Shown: positions 25,600 through 33,076 of the stretch, one piece after another
How positions within the stretch are numbered: position 1 is the first letter of the stretch
How the letters are laid out: every line of letters starts with the position of its first letter
Assembly: GCF_013410945.1 (NCBI RefSeq)
Contig: NZ_JACCCH010000001.1
Coordinates: forward strand, 2,542,001-2,606,000
Direction: 5' to 3'
Source of the DNA: Leifsonia sp. AK011
Lineage (GTDB): Bacteria > Actinomycetota > Actinomycetes > Actinomycetales > Microbacteriaceae
Length of the DNA: 64,000 bases
Program-made: the position numbers and the translations under genes
The notes under the pieces: model-generated
The model's input: the letters and a program-made list of their open reading frames with translations, nothing else
Database searches by the model: none
Told to the model about the DNA's origin: nothing

Positions 25600-25619
25600 G
25601 ATGGGGAGGACTACCCATC
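25600..25619. promoter_or_regulatory. Palindromic operator candidate B, upstream of the giant surface protein gene
   Basis: Inverted repeat GATGGGGAG, spacer GA, CTACCCATC with one mismatch. It overlaps the last codons and stop of the FHA-HTH gene and precedes the surface-protein start by 99 bases. A TATAAG box (minus strand 25571-25566) lies about 41 bases from its centre. Same core as sites at 10807 and 30117. Confidence 0.6.
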
Positions 25620-26342
25620 CTCGGCGGCTGTCGCGAGCTCCGCCCGGTGTTCGGAATCGTTGCGATCGAGCAGGTAGAGATCATCCTTGCTCACGAGGCG
25701 GGTGGCCACCGCGTACTCCACGAGGCGTTGTCGGCGATTCGTGGCGAGGTTGGACTTGCCGCCGCGCAGACCCTGAACACCCGTCTTGTCGAGCTTGTCG
25801 CAGACGTTGTCGAGCTTGCGATTGAACGTCGTCATCGACCAGTGAAGGCGCGCTGCTGCATCCGTGGAGCTGGGGATCTCGCCGCGACCGGGCGAATCCT
25901 GTCGAAGAACGTTCTCGGCGAGTGAGACGATCAGCAGGCGCTGGGTCGTCGTGAGCGCGACCGGTGAGATCGTCGTTTCTCCGCCGCCCACCCCTGCCGC
26001 TGCCGCCGTGGAGTAGTAGTCGTTGTCGGAGTGGATCGTGAATTCGTAGGTCGTCGAGCCGGCACTGAACAGCACCTGCATCTGCGGGAAGACGATCGGC
26101 AGGCGAGCACCGGGCGCAAGCCACGCCTGCACCTGGCCGCTCGAATCGGTCACGGTGGCAGACAGCAGCGTTCCCACGTTCGCGAGCCACCACATCCCGA
26201 AGTCCTCGTAGATCCGCAGGAACCGGCGATGCAAGTACGGGTTGTCGTCGATGACCAGGTCGGACTCGCGCCCGATGTGGAAATCGTTGGGCGAGGCGAT
26301 GTCGTACCACTCGCCGCAGAACTCGATCTTCAACGGGTTCAT
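25611..26342 (-). CDS. FHA-like domain protein with C-terminal helix-turn-helix (candidate cluster regulator)
   Basis: A 243-residue cytoplasmic protein. An N-terminal FHA-like domain (about 1-100) has IGRESDLVIDDNPYLHRRFLRI, which keeps the GR and H-R of the fold. After a glycine-rich linker (about 110-125) comes a winged-helix-like domain: ALTTTQRLLIVSLAENVLR, then STDAAARLHWSMTTFNRKLD as a probable recognition segment, and a basic C-terminal part with GGKSNLATNRRQRLVEYA. This would couple phosphothreonine sensing to DNA binding. ATG 26342 overlaps the kinase stop (ATGA), so it is made together with the kinase; a start four codons earlier is possible. Its own 3' end overlaps palindrome B. 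Function as regulator is inference. Confidence 0.8.
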   Translation of the reverse strand: MNPLKIEFCGEWYDIASPNDFHIGRESDLVIDDNPYLHRRFLRIYEDFGMWWLANVGTLLSATVTDSSGQVQAWLAPGARLPIVFPQMQVLFSAGSTTYEFTIHSDNDYYSTAAAAGVGGGETTISPVALTTTQRLLIVSLAENVLRQDSPGRGEIPSSTDAAARLHWSMTTFNRKLDNVCDKLDKTGVQGLRGGKSNLATNRRQRLVEYAVATRLVSKDDLYLLDRNDSEHRAELATAAEDG

Positions 26343-27961
26343 GCCGGGTAGCACTCCTCAAGGGGGTTAGCGGAGGTCTTGCCGGCCCGCAGGATGCTCA
26401 CCTCGACACACAGCGTTGAACCCTCCGCATAATCGGTGACCTGGAACGAGGTCCCCTCCGCACGGTGCAGGGGCTCCCCCTCCGTTCGGTTGCTCACGCG
26501 CCACACGACGACATCGCCGTCGACCGGATCGGGGTTATCGACGGTGAAGGTCAGCGTCGCACCGTCGGCCGTGGCACCCACGAGAGTCGGCGTCGGAACG
26601 CTCTCGATCACGACGGGTGCCTGACTGGCGCCAGCGGTCTCGGAGACGGGGGCCGTCGGTCCTCCCATCACGACGATGCTTACGATCACGGCAACGGCGA
26701 TGACTGCGGCGACGGCTGCAATCACCCAGCCGACGACCTTGGAACGACCGGATGGCTGCGGCTCGGTGGCCTGCTCATCCGGCGCCGGAGAGCCGATGAT
26801 GCGGGGACGAACAACGGTTTCGCCGATGGGCTCGCTGGCCGCTGGGTCGACGGGCGGCGTGTGCTGCGGCTGGGCCACGATGCTCGGCGCCTCGCGCAGG
26901 AGGGTGGCGTCGTCCGTGGAAGGCGGCGGAGGTGGGGTTGGCACTGCGGGCTGGGCGTTGATGGTCGCAACACCCCGGGCGCGGGTCTCGTCTGCGTCAT
27001 CCGGGCCACCCGACTTCTCGGGAGCGTCGACCAGAAGGTTGGGTACCTCGATGGAGGTCGGGGTGTAGCCGAGTTCCATCTCGACCCGCTGCAGTGCACG
27101 GGCGAAGTCGACAGCAGTGGCGAACCGGTCGGCTGGGTCAGACGACATGCCCTTCTGCAGTACAGCAAGCAGGGAACGCGGTACGTCGTCGCGCGACATG
27201 GGCGTGATCGCCCCGCGCTCGATTCGGCCAATCAGATCGAGGGTCCCGTTCGACCGGCCGCGCACTTCGAAGGGCGACTGGCCGGCGAGGATCGTGTAGA
27301 TCGTGGCGGCGAGCGAGAACACGTCGGAACGGACGTCGGGGCTGGGGTCGTCCTCGAACATCTCTGGCGGCGACCACGGCACCGACATACCGATGGACGG
27401 GCTCGTGCCGCTCGATGCGGTGTCGGCAAGGGCATCCGCAAGGGTCGTCGTGTGCGAGGCCAGCGCGTCGTCGTCGACCGCGGAGGAGATCCCGAAGTCG
27501 GTCAGCGCTGGCCAGCCGTAGTCGTTGCTGAGGACGTTGGCCGGCTTGATATCGCGATGAAGGATGCCAGCGCCGTGCGCCGTCGCGACCGCACTCGACA
27601 GCCGGACCCCCGTGCGAAGGGCATCGGCCACACCGAACGCCTCACGCTTGTAGCGCTCGGCGAGGCTCGGCCCCGAGCAATACTCCATGACGAAGTACGG
27701 CCGGTCGTCGCTGGCAACGTCGGCCTGGTAGATCGTCACGATGTACGGATGCGCGGAGAGCTGGGCCATGAGGTTGGCCTCGGCAACGAACGCCGCCCGA
27801 TTCGCCGCAGTCAGCTCCTCGGTCAGGAGTACCTTGACGGCGACTCGACGCTTGGGCAGTGCCTGGTCGTAGAGGAACACATCGGAGAAGCCACCCGACC
27901 CGAGGAGCTTGACGAAGCTGTACCCGGGCAGGTCGGGAGGGGTGGACGCCGAGCGCCTCAC
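26339..27961 (-). CDS. Membrane-anchored Ser/Thr protein kinase (PknB-like)
   Basis: A 540-residue Hanks-type kinase. The glycine loop GSGGFSD (21-27), AVK lysine (43), HRDIKPANV (about 136) and DFG (about 155) are all present, so it should be active. A proline/threonine-rich juxtamembrane region (about 300-405) contains candidate FHA-binding sites such as DDATLLREAP and GETVVRPR. One membrane helix (about 408-430) leads to a single external FN3-like domain with a C-terminal cysteine pair. GTG start overlaps the stop of the preceding FHA gene (GTGA), and the FHA-HTH gene overlaps its end. Substrates are probably the FHA partners of this cluster, and possibly the secretion ATPase. Confidence 0.95.
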   Translation of the reverse strand: MRRSASTPPDLPGYSFVKLLGSGGFSDVFLYDQALPKRRVAVKVLLTEELTAANRAAFVAEANLMAQLSAHPYIVTIYQADVASDDRPYFVMEYCSGPSLAERYKREAFGVADALRTGVRLSSAVATAHGAGILHRDIKPANVLSNDYGWPALTDFGISSAVDDDALASHTTTLADALADTASSGTSPSIGMSVPWSPPEMFEDDPSPDVRSDVFSLAATIYTILAGQSPFEVRGRSNGTLDLIGRIERGAITPMSRDDVPRSLLAVLQKGMSSDPADRFATAVDFARALQRVEMELGYTPTSIEVPNLLVDAPEKSGGPDDADETRARGVATINAQPAVPTPPPPPSTDDATLLREAPSIVAQPQHTPPVDPAASEPIGETVVRPRIIGSPAPDEQATEPQPSGRSKVVGWVIAAVAAVIAVAVIVSIVVMGGPTAPVSETAGASQAPVVIESVPTPTLVGATADGATLTFTVDNPDPVDGDVVVWRVSNRTEGEPLHRAEGTSFQVTDYAEGSTLCVEVSILRAGKTSANPLEECYPA

Positions 27962-29127
27962 TGGTCTTCCTCGACCGTCAGCGTGATTCCGCCGCCAAGG
28001 TCGACGACCGTTCCGACGAGCACGGACGTCGGCTCGCCGGCTCGGAGTGTCTGGGGTTCTTTGCCGGGCAGCACGATGACCGTTCCGTTCTTGGAGTGGA
28101 GGTCGGTCACGACGACAGTGTCACCCTCGAGGGTGAACTGGGCGTGATTGCGCGAGATGTCCTGGTCGATGCTGCCGAGCGCGAGCAGTCGCGGGAGCGC
28201 ACCGCCGGAGACCTTGCTCACGCTGGGGCTCCTGCCGACGAGGATCGGCTCGCTGAGCGGCTCGCGCGCGCCGGTGGTGGAGACGAGGAGCACGAGCTTC
28301 GGCGCTGGCGGCGCGACGGACTCGGCGGGGCGCGCCTTGCGCGCACGCCGCAGACCCGCGATGTCCGAGGTGAGCACCGTTTCACCGTCGTGGTCACCCG
28401 CGAGGGGCTCGTCGTCCGCCGCTGCGTCCTCCTCGGGAGCAGACACCGCGGCCTCGGCCACCGAGCGGAACACCGTCTCGCCGAACAGGTAGTCGTAGCC
28501 GCCCTCCTGGGGCTCCAGCACCTCGGGCTCGGACTCCGGTGCGACAACGATCGTGGCTTCGACATCGACCGGTGACTCGGTCGGGGCGGGCGGGGTACTG
28601 GCGGGCGTCGCGCTGGGAGGCGTTGCAGTCGCTGCGGCGGTGACCGGCGCGGCAAGCTTGCTGCCGCCCAGTGGAGCGGACTGGGGTTGCAGTGTGACCC
28701 GTGCGCCCGCGAGCAGCACGGCGCCCTCGACGAGCGGGAGGTAGCCGGATGTCGCAGCCACAGCACCGGGGACGGTCAACTCGATGGCGCTGACCGCCGC
28801 GATGGTCCGTTCGACCCAGGTCGAGACGCCAGCGCCGGAGAGCTCCGTCTGGCCCGTGGCATCCGTTACCAGGAGGGTGCTCTGCCCGCGAACGATCACG
28901 CGGGCATCCGCTCCCGGCTGCCATTCGAGCAGCGCGAACTCTGGCGTCTGTGCGAGGCCGTTGGAGGTGAGCAGGTCGAGAAGTGCCTGGAGCGCGCTGT
29001 CGTCGGCGATGGCTGCCCAGGCCCCAGCCACGAATGAGTCGTCGGCAGTGGCGACGAGTAGCGCACGGGCCCCGCGGAACAACCCGAGCCACCCACCGGA
29101 GACGGCGGGAAGCGTTTCGTACGGCAT
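27958..29127 (-). CDS. FHA domain protein, kinase partner
   Basis: A 389-residue cytoplasmic protein. The N-terminal 160 residues form an alpha/beta domain I do not recognise; a proline/alanine/threonine-rich linker (about 160-285) carries FGETVFRSVAEA and DHDGETVLTSDIAG, likely phosphothreonine sites. The C-terminal FHA domain (about 290-388) has ILVGRSPSVSKV, SRNHAQFTL and DLHSKNGTVIV. It lies between the phosphatase (2-base gap) and the kinase (4-base overlap), the usual setting for an FHA adaptor of a PknB-type kinase. Confidence 0.9.
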   Translation of the reverse strand: MPYETLPAVSGGWLGLFRGARALLVATADDSFVAGAWAAIADDSALQALLDLLTSNGLAQTPEFALLEWQPGADARVIVRGQSTLLVTDATGQTELSGAGVSTWVERTIAAVSAIELTVPGAVAATSGYLPLVEGAVLLAGARVTLQPQSAPLGGSKLAAPVTAAATATPPSATPASTPPAPTESPVDVEATIVVAPESEPEVLEPQEGGYDYLFGETVFRSVAEAAVSAPEEDAAADDEPLAGDHDGETVLTSDIAGLRRARKARPAESVAPPAPKLVLLVSTTGAREPLSEPILVGRSPSVSKVSGGALPRLLALGSIDQDISRNHAQFTLEGDTVVVTDLHSKNGTVIVLPGKEPQTLRAGEPTSVLVGTVVDLGGGITLTVEEDQ

Positions 29128-29129
29128 GA

Positions 29130-30017
29130 CTACCCTCTCGGCCTGGTGTCTTCGAGTACCCCGGGCAGATTACCTCGTTCGTGCGTGTCGTCGCCGATGT
29201 CGCCCCCAACCACGCCCGTCAACTCGCACTCGATGAGCACGACGGTGATGTTGTCCGATCCGCCAGCCGCGACGGCTGCGCGCACCAGGCGCTCCGCGAG
29301 GGTCAGTGGGAGATTGTCGCTCTCGCGCAGCTGTTCGGCGTCGTGGAAGACGATGATGCGAGCGATCTCGTCATCGCTCAGCTCCTTAGTGAGGCCATCC
29401 GAACACAGGAGGAAGGTCTGCCTGGCTCTCGCCGGGAGGATCCAGATGTCCGGGTCGACGACGGTATCGGCTCCCAACGCGCGAGTAACCACATTGCGGT
29501 GCGGGTGGTGCTCGGCATCCGCCCGGGAGAGTTCTCCCAGATCGATCAATTCCTGCACCGCGGAGTGGTCGACCGTGACCTGCGTGAGCGTACGGCCGTC
29601 CCACGAGTAGGTGCGGGAGTCGCCGACGTTGAAGGCCATCCAGTGATAGTTGTCACTGCTCCCGATATCGACGAGCGCGACACCGGTGAGCGTTGTACCG
29701 GAGATGACGGCAACCTGTGCGTTGTCGGTGAGGGCGAGAACTGCGTCGTTGGCTCGGGCGATTGTGGCGAGCACCTCCCGGGCGGATGCCGGTGCCGTCA
29801 TGTCGATGGAGTCCGCGAACGCGGCGATCGCCGCCTGGCTGGCACGGTCACCGTAGGCATGACCGCCCATCCCGTCGGCGACGACAAAAACCGGTGGCGA
29901 CGCGATGAAACTGTCCTCGTTGACCCGGCGCACGGAGCCGCGATCGCTATAGCCCTCGAACCGGAAGCTCGCGGTGATGCCGTGAGCAGCGAAATCGCGC
30001 CTGCCTTCGATCGACAT
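29130..30017 (-). CDS. PP2C-family Ser/Thr phosphatase
   Basis: A 295-residue PPM phosphatase that should reverse the kinase encoded downstream. All metal-binding motifs are present: SVRRVNEDSF, ADGMGGHAYGDRAS, a GDSRTY block, LLCSDGLTKELSDDEIA and GGSDNITVV. No membrane helix. I chose ATG 30017 because the open frame to 30152 would run through the long palindrome and adds a non-homologous arginine-rich tail. First gene of the presumed phosphatase-FHA-kinase-FHA/HTH operon. Confidence 0.93.
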   Translation of the reverse strand: MSIEGRRDFAAHGITASFRFEGYSDRGSVRRVNEDSFIASPPVFVVADGMGGHAYGDRASQAAIAAFADSIDMTAPASAREVLATIARANDAVLALTDNAQVAVISGTTLTGVALVDIGSSDNYHWMAFNVGDSRTYSWDGRTLTQVTVDHSAVQELIDLGELSRADAEHHPHRNVVTRALGADTVVDPDIWILPARARQTFLLCSDGLTKELSDDEIARIIVFHDAEQLRESDNLPLTLAERLVRAAVAAGGSDNITVVLIECELTGVVGGDIGDDTHERGNLPGVLEDTRPRG

Positions 30018-30116
30018 TCGTGCCTCCCAGGGGTGTCGACGCCTCCCAGTAAGCGTCAACGGCGCGGGACGAGCCCCCGCTTCGTCCACGGTAGCAAGCC
30101 GCCCCGGAATCGCAGC

Positions 30117-30152
30117 GTGCCGACCATGGGGAGTCCTCCCCATGGTCGGCAC
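30117..30152. promoter_or_regulatory. Palindromic operator candidate C, upstream of the phosphatase operon
   Basis: A perfect inverted repeat with 17-base arms (GTGCCGACCATGGGGAG) and a 2-base TC spacer, the longest of the three sites. It lies 100 bases before the phosphatase ATG and 22 bases beyond the terC stop. A TGCTAC box (minus strand 30096-30091) lies 41 bases from its centre. It could also act as a terminator hairpin for terC, but no U-tract follows. Confidence 0.65.
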
Positions 30153-30173
30153 GCATGAGCGGTCTGAAGCGCG

Positions 30174-31205
30174 TTACTCCGCGCCCGGCCCGGGAATGCT
30201 GTGCTCCTTGACCTCGTCGCGAAGGGAGCGGTTGGAGTCCACCTTGATCTTGATGAGGCTCGCCACCACTGCGACAGCCATTGCCGCGAGGATGACGATG
30301 AGAGAGGTCCACGTGGAGATCTCGGGCGCCCACTCGACGTGCTGTCCACCGTTGATGAAGGGCAGCTCGTTCTCGTGGAGGGCGTGGAAGAACAGCTTCA
30401 CACCGATGAAACCGAGGATGAAAGCGATGCCGTAGTGGAGGTACTCGAGCTTCTCAATGAGGTCCCCGAGAAGGAAGTACAGCTGGCGCAGACCCATGAG
30501 CGCGAAGACGTTGGCCGTGAACACGATGAACGGGTCCTGCGTGATACCGAAGATCGCGGGAATCGAATCGAGCGCGAACACAAGGTCGGTGAGGCCGAGG
30601 GCCACGAACACGATGAGGATCGGCGTGAAGACCTTCTTGCCGTCGATGACGGTGCGGATCTTCGCGCCGTCGAACTCGTCGGTGATCGCCACACGCTTGC
30701 GGAGGAAGCGGATGATGCCGTTCTCCTGCTGCTCCATGGCGTCGTGGTTGTCGAACACCTGGCGCACCGCCGTGTAGAGCAGGAAGGCACCGAAGATGTA
30801 GAAGATCCAGGAGAAGTTCTCGATGAGCTGAGCTCCGAGAAGGATGAAGATACCGCGCAGCACGAGGGCGATGATGATGCCCACCATGAGCACTTCCTGC
30901 TGGTACTTTCTCGGCACCTGGAACCGAGCCATGATGATGACGAAGACGAACAGGTTGTCGATCGACAACGAGTACTCGGTCACCCAGCCCGCGATGAACT
31001 CCGCGGCGTGATCAACGGAGCCCTGCCAGAACATCAGGCCGGCGAAGATGAGCGCCAGCACGACGTAGAAGGTCACCCAGAGCGCGGACTCCCGCGTCGA
31101 GGGGATGTGCGGCCTCTTGAACGCGAGCGTCAGGTCGGCCGCCAGGATGAGCAGGAGGACGACGAAAGAGGTGATTTCGAACCAGACGGGCAGTGCGGCT
31201 TCCAT
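30174..31205 (-). CDS. terC: TerC-family integral membrane protein (probable manganese exporter)
   Basis: A 343-residue protein with about nine membrane helices and the TerC signatures FIAGWVTEYSLSIDNLFVFVIIM (acidic D/N pair in helix), FALDSIPAIFGITQDPFIVFTAN and a second acidic helix. Members of this family (Alx, MeeF/MeeY) export manganese; older tellurite-resistance naming is historical. A probable yybP-ykoY manganese riboswitch precedes it, which supports the metal role. Part of this gene is duplicated at about 95% identity at 32609-32742. Confidence 0.92.
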   Translation of the reverse strand: MEAALPVWFEITSFVVLLLILAADLTLAFKRPHIPSTRESALWVTFYVVLALIFAGLMFWQGSVDHAAEFIAGWVTEYSLSIDNLFVFVIIMARFQVPRKYQQEVLMVGIIIALVLRGIFILLGAQLIENFSWIFYIFGAFLLYTAVRQVFDNHDAMEQQENGIIRFLRKRVAITDEFDGAKIRTVIDGKKVFTPILIVFVALGLTDLVFALDSIPAIFGITQDPFIVFTANVFALMGLRQLYFLLGDLIEKLEYLHYGIAFILGFIGVKLFFHALHENELPFINGGQHVEWAPEISTWTSLIVILAAMAVAVVASLIKIKVDSNRSLRDEVKEHSIPGPGAE

Positions 31206-31219
31206 GGAGATCCATTCGC

Positions 31220-31345
31220 GATGAGGGCAGGACGATAACCGAAAGTCTCTCCCCCGCGCAGACGCGCGTCACCTCCCGGGACCGCAACGCTGGGGTCCGT
31301 ACTGACGGGATGGTGGAGTGGGATACTCCCCTTCGCCCCGCAAGC
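31220..31345 (-). promoter_or_regulatory. Probable yybP-ykoY manganese riboswitch upstream of terC
   Basis: The minus strand carries GCGAAGGGGAGTATCCC followed by a paired CACTCC segment, with a second GC-rich limb (GGACCCCAGCGTTGCGG and CCCGGGAGGTGACG) before terC. The GGGGAGUA block is the most conserved part of the yybP-ykoY aptamer, and TerC-family exporters are its classic targets. The element borders are approximate. Confidence 0.65.
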
Positions 31346-31366
31346 CTACCGTGCGCCGAGTCGAGG

Positions 31367-32467
31367 TCAGGTCTCCCGGAACACCTTCGCGCGCCAGCGA
31401 CGCGAAAGACCCATGACCGGGCGTTCGATGAGTCGGTAACTGAGATAGCCAGCCACGAGCACGACCGCGAACGTCACAAGCCACCACGCGATGATCGCGG
31501 GGATGTTGGTGGCGAACGGACCGGCAATTGCCGCCCAGATCCTGCCCATCGCCACAAGCACAAGCACGTGGCTCAGGTACAGCGAGTACGACATGTCGCC
31601 GAGCACCGTGAAGCGCCCGAGGAATCCGATGCTCGCCCGGTTCTCCCACGCCGTGAAGGCGAGCAGCAGCAGTGCGAATCCCAGGCCGAGGGTGAGGGGG
31701 CGGTGCAGACCCGGGCCAGCCGTGAGATCAGAGACTGTCGCCTCGCCGAAGAACACGATGATTGCCAGACCCGCGACCGCGGTGATGGCCGCCGCCACGA
31801 GGTTGACCTTTCGGAACACCAGCGCGGCCACCCCGCCGAAGATGAACTCGATCGCCATGGCGTTGGCGGGCACCTCGACGAACGGGCTCGCGGAGATGGG
31901 CCCGTTCCAGTTCACGATGACGAGCACGACGAACCAGACCGCGAGCGCCGCCGGCAGCACCTTCTCGGGAAGGAAGAGCAGCACGGCGAACACGATGTAG
32001 AACCAGAGCTCGATGGTGAGGGTCCAGGCGACAAGCAGGATCGGCAGTAGATCTGAGGGCAACAGGAAGAACGAGGCGACGAGATCGACCTGATTGCCCT
32101 GCGATGCGTTGATCCACGTTGGCGCGAGGATCAACACGGGGAGAAGCAGAAGGAAGTAGAACCAGTAGGTCGGGTAGATGCGGAAGAAACGGTTCCAGAG
32201 GAACTTGCCCACCTCGCGGGGCTTGCCGTGGCGACCACGGGTGGTGAGCACCATCACGAAACCGCTGATGACGAAGAACAGGTCGACGCCAGCCATACCG
32301 CCGTTGAAGAATCCGGGCAGTACGGAGATATTCGAGAAGTACCTCGGTTGGCTGTCGAGCGCGTGGAACGCCACAACCGAGAGCGCAGCGAAGCCGCGAG
32401 CAACCTGGATCGACTGGAGCTGTTTCTTACCGGGGATCAGCTTCGGATCGAGTGTTGCTGAACTCAC
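31367..32467 (-). CDS. Acyltransferase 3 family membrane protein (OafA/YrhL-like)
   Basis: A 366-residue protein with about ten membrane helices. The family signature is present: RGFAALSVVAFHALD near the N-terminus (catalytic-type histidine) and GGMAGVDLFFVISGFVM. Such enzymes O-acetylate or O-acylate cell-surface polysaccharides, peptidoglycan or lipids. I chose GTG 32467, which has AAGGAG eight bases upstream and overlaps the stop of the truncated terC frame (GTGA). The longer frame to 32581 adds cysteine-rich sequence without homology. The acceptor substrate cannot be predicted. Confidence 0.86.
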   Translation of the reverse strand: MSSATLDPKLIPGKKQLQSIQVARGFAALSVVAFHALDSQPRYFSNISVLPGFFNGGMAGVDLFFVISGFVMVLTTRGRHGKPREVGKFLWNRFFRIYPTYWFYFLLLLPVLILAPTWINASQGNQVDLVASFFLLPSDLLPILLVAWTLTIELWFYIVFAVLLFLPEKVLPAALAVWFVVLVIVNWNGPISASPFVEVPANAMAIEFIFGGVAALVFRKVNLVAAAITAVAGLAIIVFFGEATVSDLTAGPGLHRPLTLGLGFALLLLAFTAWENRASIGFLGRFTVLGDMSYSLYLSHVLVLVAMGRIWAAIAGPFATNIPAIIAWWLVTFAVVLVAGYLSYRLIERPVMGLSRRWRAKVFRET

Positions 32468-32742
32468 CGGTAGCGCTCCTTCTTCGCGGCCCGAGAACGG
32501 CAGCCGACGCCTTGCGTCGCAAGGGCGACAATCTGCACGATGATACCTCCCCGACCGGGGGCAACCCGGTCGGCACCCCACAGGCGGATGAACGCGATGC
32601 GGATCTTCGCGAACACCTGGCGCACCGCCGTGCAGAGCAGGAACGCACCGAAGATGTAGAAGATCCAGGAGAAGTTCTCAATGAGCTGAGCTCCGAGAAG
32701 GATGAAGATACCGCGAAGCACGAGCGCGATGATGATGCCCAT
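32464..32742 (-). pseudogene. Truncated second copy of terC (internal fragment)
   Basis: The first 44 residues (GIIIALVLRGIFILLGAQLI onward) are nearly identical to an internal part of the intact TerC (about residues 106-148), with one Tyr-to-Cys change; the DNA match 32609-32742 to 30757-30890 is about 95%. The N-terminal 105 residues are missing and after VRQVF the frame continues into unrelated sequence. The open frame is intact for 92 codons and its stop overlaps the acyltransferase start, so it may survive only as a translational leader for that gene. Confidence 0.8.
32551..32573. repeat. Perfect 9-bp inverted repeat inside the terC remnant
   Basis: CCGACCGGG and CCCGGTCGG separated by GGCAA form a stable hairpin on either strand. 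It lies in the non-homologous 3' part of the truncated terC frame, 84 bases before the acyltransferase start. No U-tract; it may be a scar or a weak attenuator. Confidence 0.5.
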
Positions 32743-32754
32743 ATTGCCGGGTTA

Positions 32755-32778
32755 GTGGAGTGGAATACTCCCCTTCGC
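32755..32778 (-). repeat. Half of a duplicated manganese riboswitch
   Basis: The 24 bases match 31313-31336 except for one G/A change. They include the GGGGAGTA core of the riboswitch but lack the second limb. Sequence passes within a few bases into the middle of the terC coding region, marking a deletion junction. Confidence 0.7.
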
Positions 32779-32809
32779 ACGATAGCTCTAGCGCGATACG
32801 CTACGAATC

Positions 32810-33076
32810 ATGGACGACGCAGAACTTCGGTCGATCGCGGCCAAGCGACTCAAAGCACGAGCGAACTTCTACAACTACCTGTGGGTCTGGCTCGCCGTCT
32901 CGGCGCTCGTCACGCTCATCTGGTTTCTGAGCGGCATGGGCTACTTCTGGCCCGGCTGGGTGATCGGCGGAATGGGTATAGCCGCGATCTTCCAGGCGAT
33001 CGACGTCTTCGGCAAACACGGGGTCATCACGGATGCCGCGATCGACGCCGAGGTGCGCAAGCTCAAGGGCGAATAG
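32810..33076 (+). CDS. 2TM domain protein
   Basis: An 88-residue protein with two membrane helices (about 22-42 and 46-66) flanked by a charged N-terminus (LRSIAAKRLKAR) and a basic C-terminal helix, matching the 2TM-domain family often found alone or with sensor kinases. A TACGCT box ends seven bases before the ATG, consistent with a leaderless mRNA. It overlaps the convergent DUF2461 gene by 14 bases. Function unknown. Confidence 0.78.
   Translation: MDDAELRSIAAKRLKARANFYNYLWVWLAVSALVTLIWFLSGMGYFWPGWVIGGMGIAAIFQAIDVFGKHGVITDAAIDAEVRKLKGE

Noticed and set aside
30117-30152. The 17-bp palindrome as terC terminator only.
   Set aside because: There is no U-tract on the minus strand and the core recurs at two other sites that are not downstream of terC; an operator role explains more, though both are possible.
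31313-31336. GTGGAGTGGGATACTCCCC looked like a fourth member of the GGGGAG-nn-CTCCCC palindrome family.
   Set aside because: Spacing between the G and C runs is one base shorter and it forms the conserved GGGGAGTA limb of a probable yybP-ykoY riboswitch on the minus strand, a better explanation.
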